Assembly (NCBI GenBank): GCA_028456385.1
Contig: JALNQF010000004.1
Span: 434,001 to 498,000 of the forward strand
DNA length: 64,000 nt
Direction: 5' to 3'
From: Ophiosphaerella korrae
Taxonomy: Eukaryota; Ascomycota; Dothideomycetes; Pleosporales; Phaeosphaeriaceae
Shown here piece by piece: positions 1-11,508 of the stretch (its first letter is position 1; the number at the start of each line of letters is the position of its first letter). The notes beneath the pieces are model-generated. The model was not told the DNA's origin and made no database searches. It saw only the letters and a program-made list of their open reading frames with translations. The position numbers and the translations under genes are program-made.

Positions 1-1051
<1,051 letters not shown>

Positions 1052-2247
1052 TTACAACTTTCCTCTCCTGTTCTCGACAGCCTCCCTGAGCTTCCTAATT
1101 ACTTCACTGGGGTCTGCAGCTCCAAAGACTGCACTACCTGCAACAATGACGTTGGCGCCTGCGTCAGCAGCTTGATCGATGGTTTTCTCTGATAGGCCGC
1201 CGTCGACCTCAATGTGTAAATCAGGGTATTTTTTCCGTAACGCTGAGACCTTGGGGAGTTCGGACGCCATGAAGGACTGACCACCGAAACCTGGCTCGAC
1301 GGTCATGACAAGAACCATCTGAAAAGGTTAGTATCAAAAATTTGCGCTCATGTGACTTTCGTTGGCGACTGTGGAAGCAAAGCTCGTGGTTTGAGGCGAG
1401 TAGGTGTTCGCGTCCAAATGGCAACCTTGAGCGAGCAAACAACCAATGGATGCTGCGTTGTTTTGAGGAAATGTGGCAAGCTTCTCGAAACGGGCGCCAT
1501 GATTGAAAGTGACAGGTGGGGGATGTTGCAGCTCGCGTGCTTAAGCGCCACCACTGTATAGCGACGCGCCCGGACGGTCCAGCCCTATCAGCCTCACTAA
1601 ACCTGGCTTATTTCGAGACCCTCATCGGGCCAACTGATAGCGCGCACAATACATATGCGCTATCGATTGTGATAGTGGGTTACAGAGTCAAGGAATGAAC
1701 TCACATCAGGCACTTCCTCCTTTACAGGACTCGCGAGTATTTCCCATAGCACGTCGACAGGCGTGCTAGGCTTAATTGCAATACCAGCTTGCATACCTTG
1801 ATCATGAATAAACTTGATCAGTTCCTTAGGGGATGTCTTTTGGTCCGATGTGCCTTCCGGAGAGTCGGCAGCGGTGGAAGATACAGCGGCTTCATAGTGA
1901 AAGCAGTAAAGGTCACAACCAGCCTTCTTGAATTCTCGCACCCACTTCTTGGGCTCTGCGATCATCATATGGCAGTCAAAGGTTCCTTTGCCGTGTACGG
2001 TGCTAGGCCGCTCAACATGCGACCTAATCTTGGTGACAATAGGTGCACCAAAAGTCATGTTGGGCACAAAATGGCCATCCATGATGTCGACCTGAAGGCG
2101 TCAGTCACGTGGTACGCCTGTGGGAACCCTGAGAGGCAATACATGAAGCCAGTCAGCACCCTGTCCGATGGTGTCTGAGCAAGCCTTGCCGAGGGCTCCA
2201 AAGTCTGCGGACAGAATGGATGGCGCGATGATGGCAGGCGGCGACAT
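1052..2247 (-). CDS. RPE1: ribulose-phosphate 3-epimerase
   Basis: The enzyme interconverts D-ribulose 5-phosphate and D-xylulose 5-phosphate in the non-oxidative pentose phosphate pathway, in the cytosol. There are three exons on minus: 2143-2247, 1705-2091 and 1052-1318, giving 252 aa, the usual family length. The N-terminus reads [18 protein letters not shown], then [15 protein letters not shown] (metal-binding Asp and His), [11 protein letters not shown] in the middle, and [16 protein letters not shown] plus EVDGGLS near the C-terminus, which carries the catalytic Asp and the phosphate loop. Intron 1 is 51 nt with an ordinary donor and acceptor. Intron 2 is 386 nt (1319-1704), far longer than the other introns here, yet the protein is complete without any extra exon. 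The stop codon sits inside a donor-like sequence (TTGTAAGA). The family call is secure. Confidence 0.95.
1636..1664. repeat. short inverted repeat inside RPE1 intron 2
   Basis: The arms gatagcgc (1636-1643) and gcgctatc (1657-1664) are perfect reverse complements of 8 bp around a 13-nt spacer. In the RPE1 transcript they could pair into a hairpin about 45 nt downstream of the donor. The function, if any, is unknown. Confidence 0.6.
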
Positions 2248-3417
2248 GGCAGGCGGCTCTGCTCCGGTCTACTGCGGGCACGGGAGCGGTGTCCGTTGTG
2301 GAGGTGACGTAGTGTAGGGCGCCAATGGCAAGATGGAGCAGGTGAAAGTGGAAATTGACGTGTGACAGATCACGATATGCGAGTGGTGGTGTTGAGGAGC
2401 AAGAGCGAGACGCTCGACCCCACCATGGTCCATGCGTTTGGCTAGGCACATCATGGTATTGTTATGCGATGGCTCTTCAGCTCCCTCATTCATCCATCTG
2501 GAGTTTCGATTCAGGCGAGTGTGCATCAATGTTTCATCGCCCCATCTCGCTGCGCATGTTTCTGCCATGCCACATCTATTTCCATGCTCGGAGCCTTGCG
2601 CAGTCGTTCATGCACCACCAAGCAATGTTGTGGCGTGGTTGCGGATGCTCCCTTCGCCGCGTGGCAAGGTGTGAGTTCAAGATCATGCGCCACAACCCCA
2701 TCCAGGCCGAAAAGGGCAGAAGCAGCTCTTTTCAAAAGCATCTGGCTCTTGCGAGGCGCTATTGGGCGAGTATGCCGTAGAACGTAATCCTGCATGTCCA
2801 TTGGCCCGCGGCGCAGAACGAGAGCGCCCAAATTAGCACAGCCCGGCGCTTACACGCCAAACATCCAACCATGCCATGTCGCGCAAAGCACGTTAAGCCC
2901 AACACAAACATAGCATGCAATCGACCCTGCTAGCCATGTGCTGGTGCTGGCCAACCACGGCTGCGCAATAGCGGCCGTCATGTCGTGGCCTTCCTTGAAC
3001 CGCCCAGATGCCTCCGCCCAGACATACCTCTCTATCGAACAGCTGGCGATGCAGCCTCGGGCGGGTACCATAGTGGTACTAGCCCACTCTCGAAGAGAAG
3101 GCGTCTACGTGTGATAGTCTATATACTTTTCCTGCGCCGCTCGTGCCCCAGTCTGTCTCTCCATTCACTTCTGTTTCCCTCCGGGTCCCACCTCTTCAAC
3201 CCAAAGCCTTCGTTGATCGGAGCATTCTATCTTTACCAGTAAGCTGTTGACCAGCTTCTTTAGGGTTTTATTCTATTTAATATTGCATCCTTCTCGGTTC
3301 CCTGTACATTGTGTATTTGGGTCCCCGCTTCGCCAAACCCCAGTCGATCTCGGATTTTGAAAGTATCTTTAGTAATAATAGCGCGAGGCGTTAGCTCACC
3401 TAAGCCAATATACCAAC
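2248..3417. promoter_or_regulatory. divergent promoter region between RPE1 and the methyltransferase gene
   Basis: This 1.17-kb region separates two genes transcribed away from each other. It ends in pyrimidine-rich stretches (about 3120-3200) of the kind common just upstream of fungal start sites. The overlapping open frames at 2355-2787 on plus and 2526-2831 on minus show no domain or codon signature, and I do not call them genes. Confidence 0.5.
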
Positions 3418-6066
3418 ATGCCAGAGATACTTCAACCTGCAGTATACAACCCTGTAGCACTTGGCACTATGGAGAACGCCCAATATGTGTCTCCGCTGGA
3501 CCAGAGACACGCCCTAAATGTCGTTGACGACGACGCTTCCATTGACGCATACTACTTTGCGGCAAGCTACTCACCCTCCTCGACGTTCCTGCCAAGTACT
3601 GTGTCACCTCATAACACAGAAGACTTCCCCACCCCCAAGGCACGTTTGTTTGATATGACAGCACAACCCTCCCCACGGTTTCCCACTCAGTCAGCCATAT
3701 ATCCCCCAGCTAGCCGGGCGAGCCGAGCAGATAGCGACTTCGATTCCTTGTACGACATCACCGATGATGAAGCAGAAGTTCCCCTTCATGCTTCAAAATC
3801 TGTCAGACAGGTTGCCCAGCCCAGACGTCAACGCTATCCTTCGCTCATCATTCCTTCACCATCCGCCTGGCCGACCATTGAAAAGTTTCAAAGTGCGGCT
3901 TCTGCAATGCCTATGACTCCTTCGCAGTTGTTAACGCCGTCGCGCCGAGTCCTGGATATGATTGACTCACATAATCTCCATGTGCCAGCTCGCTCAGCTG
4001 CGCCTTCCTTAGACGGCAGTCTGACTTCAGAAGAGATGGACAAGTTGAGCTGCCCGGCTACTCCAATTACGCAGCAGCAAAAGCGCGAATCTTTGTCCAG
4101 TGTGAGCTCGTGGGGCCCAGTCCAGCTTGACATGCAGGCTATGGAGACTCTTCAACATCTTGGCAATTCCCCATCGACAGAGCAGTCTACACAACAGAGC
4201 TACTCAACAATTGAGTCAAGGGGTGAGATGCAAGAGGTCTTTCGACCTTCTCTGGGCCTGGCCATTCCGTTCATCAGATCCGCAAATAATTCTAGTGGGA
4301 GCACTCCAATCTCCGCTCTTTCTGTTCCTTCCCCAGGAGGCTTCTTCTCCTCGCTCCAGTCAACTGCACGCCACACCTGGAGTATCCCCAAGCAAGAGCA
4401 GTCTGTTCCCAATACATCTACTGCAGAGAACTTTTATGGTGTTCCATGGGACAGCCGACCGAAGACCGCACCGGCACCTCTGCCATCGCTTCCCCAGAAG
4501 CGAGCTTCCACGCTCTCAGGCCCAACTCTCGACGGCCTTGATGAGCCTCTTGCGACATCACGGGCAAACATTCTTAGTCCTCTCGATGAGAATGTGGAGA
4601 TCAAGGAAATCAACCCTAGCAAGACTATCTTCCAGTACAGCGAGAACTATAATGCTGAGCTCCAGAAACTGTCTTCTATCAATCTTGAGAATACAGGGCG
4701 TTGGCTGGAAGAACAGGATGAGTTACAAGCTGCTCTTCGTGACATGAACGACATGACATCTCCTACTCTCTCAGGCAAAGCCCACAGCCGTGGAAATTCT
4801 CTTGATAGGCCTGTAATGAAGAAGACTGTCACTTTCGCCGAAGAGCCCGCTCAATCACCAGCGGAGGAGTCTGCGCCTGAGCCAATCATGACCTATATCC
4901 AAGGCCTCGAGTACATCCGGTCCCGCTCGCAGAAGAAGGATACCTTTATTCACCGTCAGGCTCGCGCCGAAGCGATGCATGTGCAACGCCGTTGCACCCC
5001 TCTTGCCCACCGTGATCAGCTCGTAGGCAAATTCGAGCTCAGTGAGCCCGAGCGCCCAGCACCGCCTCGACCGGTTTCAGAATTTTTTGTCAATGATCCT
5101 ACTGTGTTGAAAGAACGCATCGCACGTGCTCAGATGGAGCGTCAGGCTCTTGATCAAACGCTTCCCGTTCAGTGGGTTTTGCAGGCACAAAAGCAACTCA
5201 ATGGTGGAAAACTGCTCGGAAAAGCAGCTATGCGATGCATTACGCGCACTAGCACTCCTCGCATCCTCGACGTCGGTGGTGTCGCGGCCAACGACTGGGC
5301 ATGGAATGTTGCATATGACTACCCATATGCCCAGGTCACCACCGTCTACACTGCCGGCAACAACAAGTCACCCAATGTTGCCGGCCCAAACAACCACAAA
5401 CACATGACAGTGCCCAACTTGTGGACTCTACCATTTCCATCCGGTCATTTCGACGTCATTTCTGCCCGTACTCTCTACGAGCTTCTCAAGACATCCAAGC
5501 CTCTCGGCCGCTCAGCTGATGAATACGACCTCTGCCTCAAGGAGTGCTATCGATGCCTTAAGCCCGGTGGTGTTTTCGAGTACAATCTGCTTGATGCAGA
5601 TATGATCCATGCCGGCCGCATTGCACAAGCTATGGGCGTCGAATTTGGTTTTAACCTAAAGACTCGTGGATACGATGCGCAACCCACCAAGAGCTTCCTT
5701 TCTCGCGTGCAAAAAGTTGGTTTTAAGGATATCCAGCGCAGCTGGATGGTTCTCCCCATGGGCACGACTGCCGCAAATTGGCGCGAGGAACTCAACGTTG
5801 GCGCACACGCTAAAGAACAGGAGAAAACAATCTCGGCTGATGGAGAAGTCGGAGTTGAAGACGCGCCAGTTTTTGGCAGCACCATTGATGCAGCTATGCT
5901 CACCGGAATCGTCGGCAGCTGGGCATGGGAGAGGTGGCTATTGAGATTGCAAATGGAGATGGGAAAGGATGAGGAGAAATTGCTAGAAGGTGTTGTACAG
6001 ATGCTTGAGGAAGGTGCTCAGAATAAGACAGCATGGAGAACTTTGGTTGGATATGCAAGGAAGTAA
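3418..6066 (+). CDS. large protein with C-terminal SAM-methyltransferase-like domain
   Basis: This is an intronless 882-aa protein. Residues 1 to about 500 are low complexity, rich in Ser, Pro and Thr, and probably disordered. From about residue 600 a class I methyltransferase-like fold can be read: LGKAAMRCITRTSTPRILDV leads into motif I, then a post-I acidic/hydrophobic strand, FPSGHFDVISARTLYELL (motif IV-like), and LKECYRCLKPGGVFEYNLLD (motif V-like with the KPGG turn). Motif I reads ILDVGGVAANDWAW, not the usual DxGxGxG, so SAM binding is plausible but not assured. Fungal methyltransferases with long disordered N-termini include regulators, but I cannot tie this one to a named protein. 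The start at 3418 follows caac, a good fungal start context; a second in-frame Met (residue 18) is possible. The substrate is unknown. Confidence 0.75.
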   Translation: MPEILQPAVYNPVALGTMENAQYVSPLDQRHALNVVDDDASIDAYYFAASYSPSSTFLPSTVSPHNTEDFPTPKARLFDMTAQPSPRFPTQSAIYPPASRASRADSDFDSLYDITDDEAEVPLHASKSVRQVAQPRRQRYPSLIIPSPSAWPTIEKFQSAASAMPMTPSQLLTPSRRVLDMIDSHNLHVPARSAAPSLDGSLTSEEMDKLSCPATPITQQQKRESLSSVSSWGPVQLDMQAMETLQHLGNSPSTEQSTQQSYSTIESRGEMQEVFRPSLGLAIPFIRSANNSSGSTPISALSVPSPGGFFSSLQSTARHTWSIPKQEQSVPNTSTAENFYGVPWDSRPKTAPAPLPSLPQKRASTLSGPTLDGLDEPLATSRANILSPLDENVEIKEINPSKTIFQYSENYNAELQKLSSINLENTGRWLEEQDELQAALRDMNDMTSPTLSGKAHSRGNSLDRPVMKKTVTFAEEPAQSPAEESAPEPIMTYIQGLEYIRSRSQKKDTFIHRQARAEAMHVQRRCTPLAHRDQLVGKFELSEPERPAPPRPVSEFFVNDPTVLKERIARAQMERQALDQTLPVQWVLQAQKQLNGGKLLGKAAMRCITRTSTPRILDVGGVAANDWAWNVAYDYPYAQVTTVYTAGNNKSPNVAGPNNHKHMTVPNLWTLPFPSGHFDVISARTLYELLKTSKPLGRSADEYDLCLKECYRCLKPGGVFEYNLLDADMIHAGRIAQAMGVEFGFNLKTRGYDAQPTKSFLSRVQKVGFKDIQRSWMVLPMGTTAANWREELNVGAHAKEQEKTISADGEVGVEDAPVFGSTIDAAMLTGIVGSWAWERWLLRLQMEMGKDEEKLLEGVVQMLEEGAQNKTAWRTLVGYARK

Positions 6067-6433
6067 TCGTGTTACGGGTCAAGGTGTTTGGAGCATTGGA
6101 AGATTTTGGATTGATACCACTTAGCGACAATATCCCTTATGTTAGCAAATGATAAAATGAGTATCAACCATTTTGGTGTCTTAACACACAATTTCGCAAA
6201 CAGCCTGGGCTTGAGTCGGAAAATGTAGAGTGAAGGTAGAATACACGTGACTTTGATCAATCGCCACCACATGAACCCCACAGGGTCCAAGCGTCCAAAC
6301 TCAATGAACTTCGAGCTTCTGTCACCACCAGAAGCACCCTCACAACAGCACAACGCGCCTTAACGTCACTTTTCCCCCACATGACGGCATAAATATCCTG
6401 TCTACCTCCCATTTACAGGAATAAAAAAACGCA
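6067..6433. other. intergenic, 3' of methyltransferase gene and LSM2 promoter
   Basis: 367 bp between two tandem plus-strand genes. It holds no coding feature I can support; it presumably combines a 3' UTR and the LSM2 promoter. Confidence 0.5.
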
Positions 6434-6901
6434 ATGTTATTTTTCAGGTTCGTATACCACACGGTCACATTCCTCAACTCCAGGCAATGAAGCGTGAGTA
6501 TACACGCATGTAAAGTTGCTGACACATATGGCAATAGCTTCTTCAAGACCCTCGTCGAGCATGAAATTACCGTTGAGCTGAAGAACGAAGTCCAGATTCG
6601 CGGGACCTTGAAAAGTGTTGACCAGTATTTGAACATCAAGCTAGACAACGCAGAGGCGGTGGATGAGATGCGGTGGCCACATTTGGTATGTTAGTTCAGT
6701 GTGATATGATGCAGCGCATACATTATTATGGAACGTGTCTGCGAAGAGAGCTAACTAGTGGTCTAGTGCTCAACAAAAGACATGTTCATTAGAGGTTCTG
6801 TTGTCCGCTATGTGCACTTACCCTCCGGCGCAGTCGATACCGCATTACTCGAGGACGCGACACGGAGGGAAGCTGAGGCGGCGAGGAATAAAGCGAAGTG
6901 A
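6434..6901 (+). CDS. LSM2: U6 snRNA-associated Sm-like protein LSm2
   Basis: LSm2 is a subunit of the LSm2-8 ring on U6 snRNA (splicing, nucleus) and of the LSm1-7 ring (mRNA decapping, cytoplasm). Exons are 6434-6447, 6538-6685 and 6767-6901, giving 98 aa. The first exon is only 14 nt (ATG TTA TTT TTC AG), and its split serine codon joins to give MLFFSFFKTLVEHEITVEL, the conserved LSm2 N-terminus. Sm motif 1 is GTLKSVDQYLNIKLDNAE; Sm motif 2 is FIRGSVVRYVHLP, followed by the typical VDTALLEDATRREA tail. Introns are 90 and 81 nt. A naive reading starting at 6494 misses the true first exon. Length and motifs match the family throughout. Confidence 0.96.
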
Positions 6902-8613
6902 TACATAGGAAGTCAAGGTAGTCGAAGCAGAAGGCAAGGCATTGCGAGCCGCGCGCACGAAGGGAACACAGATTCGGGTCATCAGGTGCGCCTTCGACGT
7001 ATGCACTAGGTAGGGGTATGCTTAGAGCCATCCACAGATGTGCTACGATACAAAAGCGTGGGCACTCTTAGCACAATACCAGGAAGAGTTGGGAGGGTGA
7101 GAAGGCCAAAGGTACTAGCTTTGTGCTGGTCTCGGTGATTATGAATATACCCAAAACAACCAACAATCTGTTCGCTTTCGAGTGTTCTTTCGCCTTTAGG
7201 TCGCCCTTCGCTATTGCAATACCTTCCTCTAATGAAAGGACTGGTCCCCAGAGGGGCGGTGCTCTGCAATATACGAGCAAATAAACAGGGTTTTGTCTAA
7301 CCGGGATCTCGTGCCAGCACGCCTATCACCCTAGGGACTTTGGTAATGATATAATTAAATGAGAGCATGGGAAAAATGATATTCGAGATGGCACTATTAA
7401 GCCCTATTGACAAGTGGAAAGAACTGCATGGACACGAGTATGGGCTTGTACTTTGGTCATCCCAAACAGGGGTGAACATCTCAATCTATCAAGCTTGCGT
7501 TTCAAGTGAAGCGATCCCGCTCTTGAGGACCGGTTGAAATACGAATAACCCAGCCAGCAGCATTCAATTCAGTCCCTCTGTACATATCTGCATTAGGTAT
7601 CCTTGTTTAAAGACCACCAGTCAGACCATTTCCGATAGTTTCTGTCACATCCTACGCACACAGTCTAAACATCCTTTGTTATGGTAGGGAATCTTTCGGA
7701 CCAGAGATAACGCTAGAAGCTGCCGTTATGTCTATGGTATCCCTGTCATCAACCACATAGGCCCACCATTTCCATCGACTTCACTGTCTTACCGACGACT
7801 ATTACCACTAGTCAAACACTGTCAAAAAAAAACCTCGCTGTATACCCCCCAAACACAATTTTTTGCCACTAATAAGTACCCGTTGGGATTAACATGAAGA
7901 TTGATAAAGTCATATATCTGGTTGATACGATTTGCAATGAGAAATTCCATCCCTTTGTCCATGCACACTGATACAGAGTGGTTACCGCCCTCTCTAGAAA
8001 AGCTTGAGTATCTTCTTTACTTTTACGTTGAGTTTAAGAAGTACGATAAACTACTCAAACTGGGCCAAGCTGTAGGTATATGCACATTACGACTTGTTTT
8101 CTTCTGTAGATCATGGATCGTTCAAGCCCTCGAGGAGTCCTTTTATACGGTAATACTCTGTATTACCCAAGCGCTTAATTTGGAGTGTGCATACAACTGT
8201 ATTTAATGCTTTCCAAGGTTACATTTGTGGCACTTGTGGCATTGAACTCGGCACCAAGTTAATGATTGCTTTCAAGAGCTCCCGTGACCGCTTGATGATG
8301 ATGGAATGCACAGATTCTCCAAACTTGTCGGTAAAACATGATCCTCATCTTAGCTACGTGTTTATGTTTCGCAATCTCCTTCTATATCACTAGCTGAAGA
8401 TTAATTTTGGGTTAAAGCGGTTGGATCGCGATATAAACGCGATATGTTTATCACGATAGTCAGAAAATATTGATGAGGTTGTACTCCTGGTATATGCCAT
8501 CCGCCTCTGGGTTATGTTTTCTATGCAAATGCACTCCACCGCACAATGATTCCCCAGGATTCGGTCTCTCTAGCCACTGTAGCAAGAATGCTTCCAATTG
8601 CCCCGCTTTCTTC
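6902..8613. other. gene-free interval between convergent LSM2 and small membrane-protein gene
   Basis: 1.7 kb with only short overlapping frames (for example 7006-7280 minus and 7901-8206 plus). None shows a domain, a conserved motif or plausible splice partners. I see no transposon ends or RNA gene. Confidence 0.5.
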
Positions 8614-9210
8614 CTATGAAGGTGGCTCTGCTACCACCTCAACGCTTACTTCCTTCTTCCCACCAAGCAATTCCTTCTTCCTTGGCTTGAACTCCTTGTA
8701 TAGTGCGTTCCAGATCTTCTTGCTCTCCTGCTTCTGTTTCTCTCGCTGCTCCTCATTCATGGTTTTTACGGAGTGGTGTAAAGAAGGACTATATGGCTCG
8801 ACTCGTGGCCTATCCTGAATACTCTTAAACTTGTTGGTCGGGTGGGAAGTAGCCCAGTGAGGCTCTGGTTTTGCGTCCAAGACAGCCTGATTCCATGCCG
8901 AAACTTGTTTGCCTTCTGTTGCTTGAGGACGAGGTTCGAGATCATGAAAGTTAGCTTGCTGGAGGCACTCGGCGAAGGGTGCTGGCTGGCCGTCTTCCTC
9001 AGGTCCCGCCTCATCGTCTGGGATGTTGGAAAGGAGCATCTTGGCCGTAGTAGTTGTGAGTGCGAAGACCACGATAAAGACTAATATAACTTTGAACACG
9101 ATTACAAGGCCGTTATCGTCCGTAGAGGAGGTGGCTTTGAGTAGTCGGTTTGCAACAAGGATGGAGATAAGTGTGCAAGGTAGCGTAATCCAGGTAGGTT
9201 GAGGCGCCAT
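8614..9210 (-). CDS. uncharacterised small membrane protein
   Basis: A 198-aa intronless protein I do not recognise. Two hydrophobic segments sit near the N-terminus: roughly residues 6-25 (ITLPCTLISILVANRLL) and 34-55 (GLVIVFKVILVFIVVFALTT). They suggest a hairpin in a membrane with the remaining 140 residues on one side. The middle is acidic and Pro-rich; it is followed by NKFKSIQDRPRVEPYSPSLH and a charged, helical EEQREKQKQESKKIWNALYKE tract and a Lys-rich stretch, so the tail is probably cytosolic. The start is the only reasonable in-frame Met before the first hydrophobic segment. It is placed tail-to-tail with LSM2. No function is assigned. Confidence 0.7.
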   Translation of the reverse strand: MAPQPTWITLPCTLISILVANRLLKATSSTDDNGLVIVFKVILVFIVVFALTTTTAKMLLSNIPDDEAGPEEDGQPAPFAECLQQANFHDLEPRPQATEGKQVSAWNQAVLDAKPEPHWATSHPTNKFKSIQDRPRVEPYSPSLHHSVKTMNEEQREKQKQESKKIWNALYKEFKPRKKELLGGKKEVSVEVVAEPPS

Positions 9211-10778
9211 CTTAAAGTTGTGGCATCAGAATGGATGCCGTTGTTCTGTGTGCTACATCGCTACTCCACAGCAAGTGATGTATGGAAGGCGCGTTAGTTC
9301 CCGGAGGTGAATGTTTCGAGGTTGCCTACCTTTTATCCGCGTGCCAGAAAAACATGAGCATTGTGTGAGGGCCTCTTTCGCACCGTGACACCACATTTGC
9401 TTTCTGAACCATTTCACTGAACGCATATCTGCCTTTTTAGGGGTGAATATGGTAATAGAATAAATTTTGCTTGGAACTTGAGGAGATATGGAGAATCACA
9501 CAATGCTAAAGGTTTTACACATATTCTGAAAATCTGCATAGATTGTCACAAATCGATCATTAATCACCACACTCATTGAGAAGATGAGAAATACAGCATA
9601 AATGATGGTATGACATAATCATACAAGTTTTGATTGAAAGCTGAAACTCTGTTGTCAGAGGAGGGAGAGTAGTGACACTGCCGTTGCTCGGGTCAGAATG
9701 TACGAAATGGAAACCTAACAGCATAACTAATTTGAACCACGAGCCATTTTCAGCGTGCCCATAGTCTTGGGCATTGACAGCTCACTTTTTCTTACGATTT
9801 TGGAGAAGAAAACTGGTAGACAAGCCCATAGAGAGTCACTATATATTTTACTTGGATGGGGCACGCAACCAAATGTATTTCTTATTGTGAGGCATATCTG
9901 TCATGTGTAGTGTCTCGCCATGAATTCCAAAACTATTTATTCTCATCAACACTACTTCGCTCGAGAATACCTACAACGGCCAAGAGCCCAATCCAACTTT
10001 GCATAAGTTGTCCTGTAGTCGATGCACATATAATGAACAAGCATAGGCAAGAGAGGTTACCAGTCAACAATGTGAAGCCTACGCTCGAAACGTGCTGAGA
10101 TGCGAGACGTCGAGCATATTCTAGATTCCGTAATCGTGTATTTCTCCTTCTTGCCTAGCGAACGAGGCGAGGGCGCTTCAGGTGGCGGCTAAATGAAAGA
10201 GGGATGCAGAGAGGACAGCGCCTAGCGAGTTGAGATAATAGCGCAGTGGCAATTCAGGAAAGCGAGGCAGGATTTCAGGTTTTTGGGATATGGTTCAGCG
10301 GTCAAGTTCCCATGAGGTCTGGTTTGGCTTGCACTGTGATTAACCAGAAGAGGATGCTCCGTGTGTTCCTGATCGACGACACGGGGGCCTGGGTGCCGCG
10401 TGCTGTGGATAATGGAAACGACTCAAGCGAATACCGGCCACGAGGCGCCGAGGCGTGTGCAAGCACGACAGCCGTTAGCAGCGTATTGAAACAGTGGCCA
10501 AAAGGGCTCCGTGTTGCCGAGGTATGGAGAGGAAGGATTATTTCCGATATATCAGAGCAATACTTAGGAGAGCCGGGGTATGCATGATAGTTACCCAAAG
10601 ACGTTGGCACGGGCAATGGTAGAGCAAGTGGTGGGCTGTTTAGATGGCCGCACTTCGGTAGATTGGCGACGTTAGGCAAGAGCGATGAAGCAATGAAGCA
10701 GCAGATTCCAGGCAAGGGCTATCTAGACGAGGAACGCAGGCGCGGCAGCTTACAACGACGGGTTGCAACGGCCGCTTC
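9211..10778. other. intergenic, 5' of small membrane-protein gene and 3' of CIA2
   Basis: About 1.57 kb. The frames at 10246-10587 plus and 10302-10715 minus overlap each other on opposite strands and neither has recognisable features. Nothing else is supported. Confidence 0.5.
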
Positions 10779-11508
10779 CTACTCGCACGTCTCGAGCATC
10801 TTTCTTAAGACGCCCATTAATGTTCCGTTTTCTAGGGCGGCGGCGACCCGCTCTTTATCTCCGAGCTGCTTGTTGACCTGTTCGTCAGTGCTATGCGTGC
10901 CCTTTTTGATGCGCACGTCGACACGGAAGCGCGGCGGCAGGGCCTGCTCCAGACGCACACGCACGCCGAGGCCAATGACAGTGGCGAGGGAGCAGTGGGT
11001 AATTGTCGGCGTGATGTCGACCACCACTGTGCTGATGGACGAGAGCGGGGAAGTTGGCGGGAGGATGCGGATGTCGGGCAGGTTGACGACGGCTAGCGAA
11101 CCAAGCGAAAGAGGATGCTCCGGGTCGGAAATGGTGGAAATGAGGTCTATCATGCACGTGTGTTAGTGGGGGTCATGGTGGTGGTGGTAGTGGGCGGTGG
11201 TAGTGGTGGCAGCAGTGGGCGAAAGGGGCAGGCAGGCAGGTAGGCGGGCAGGCGGGCAGGTAGGCAGGCAGACCGTAGATTTCCTGCTCATCAATCCTCT
11301 CAACCACATCGTCGCCATCAGCAGAGGCATCGCTCAGGGCGGGCGTGTGGTCTAGCAAGGCGTCGCCCAAATAGTTATAGCGCGGAACCAGGTCGCTGAA
11401 CAGGCCTGTGCCGCCGTCGTCTCGCCTGTTGACCGTCGCATCGCTGCGGCGGGAGGGCAGGTCGGAGGGGTTCAGGATAGTTGGGTTGGCATTGTCCTTG
11501 TCGTCCAT
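10779..11508 (-). CDS. CIA2: CIA2/MIP18-family cytosolic Fe-S assembly factor
   Basis: Cia2 is part of the CIA targeting complex, with Cia1 and Met18, which delivers Fe-S clusters to cytosolic and nuclear proteins such as DNA polymerases and helicases. Two exons, 11274-11508 and 10779-11146, give 200 aa. The joined protein reads EQEIYDLISTISDPEHPLSL, then DITPTITHCSLATVIGLGVR, which has the conserved reactive Cys in THCS, and GTHSTDEQVNKQLGDKERVA near the C-terminus, all typical of the family. The 127-nt intron (11147-11273) has the donor GTCTGC, a GGCA/GGTA-type repeat, and the branch-like CACTAAC close to the TAG acceptor. The N-terminal 75 residues are acidic and Ser-rich, as in other fungal members. 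The gene faces a 3.1-kb region shared with the transcription-factor gene. Confidence 0.95.
11228..11270. repeat. tetranucleotide repeat (GGCA/GGTA/GGCG) in the CIA2 intron
   Basis: On plus the tract reads ggcaggcaggcaggtaggcg and continues with ggca, ggcg and ggta units up to about 11270. It abuts the splice donor of the CIA2 intron. Such tracts slip easily and may vary in length between strains. Confidence 0.8.

Noticed and set aside
1348..1554. Minus ORF inside RPE1 intron 2 with a presequence-like peptide
   Set aside because: Arg- and Leu-rich, but no homology recognised and no splice sites linking it to RPE1 exons.
2355..2831. Overlapping frames upstream of the methyltransferase gene
   Set aside because: Several frames on both strands overlap with no domain or codon signature, which is typical of chance frames.
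6494..6694. LSM2 reading starting at 6494
   Set aside because: The leader MSIHACKVADTYG is intron-derived. A 14-nt exon at 6434 gives the conserved MLFFSFFKTL start.
10246..10715. Opposing 113-aa and 137-aa frames 5' of the CIA2 stop
   Set aside because: Both strands are open over the same DNA, and neither has recognisable features.
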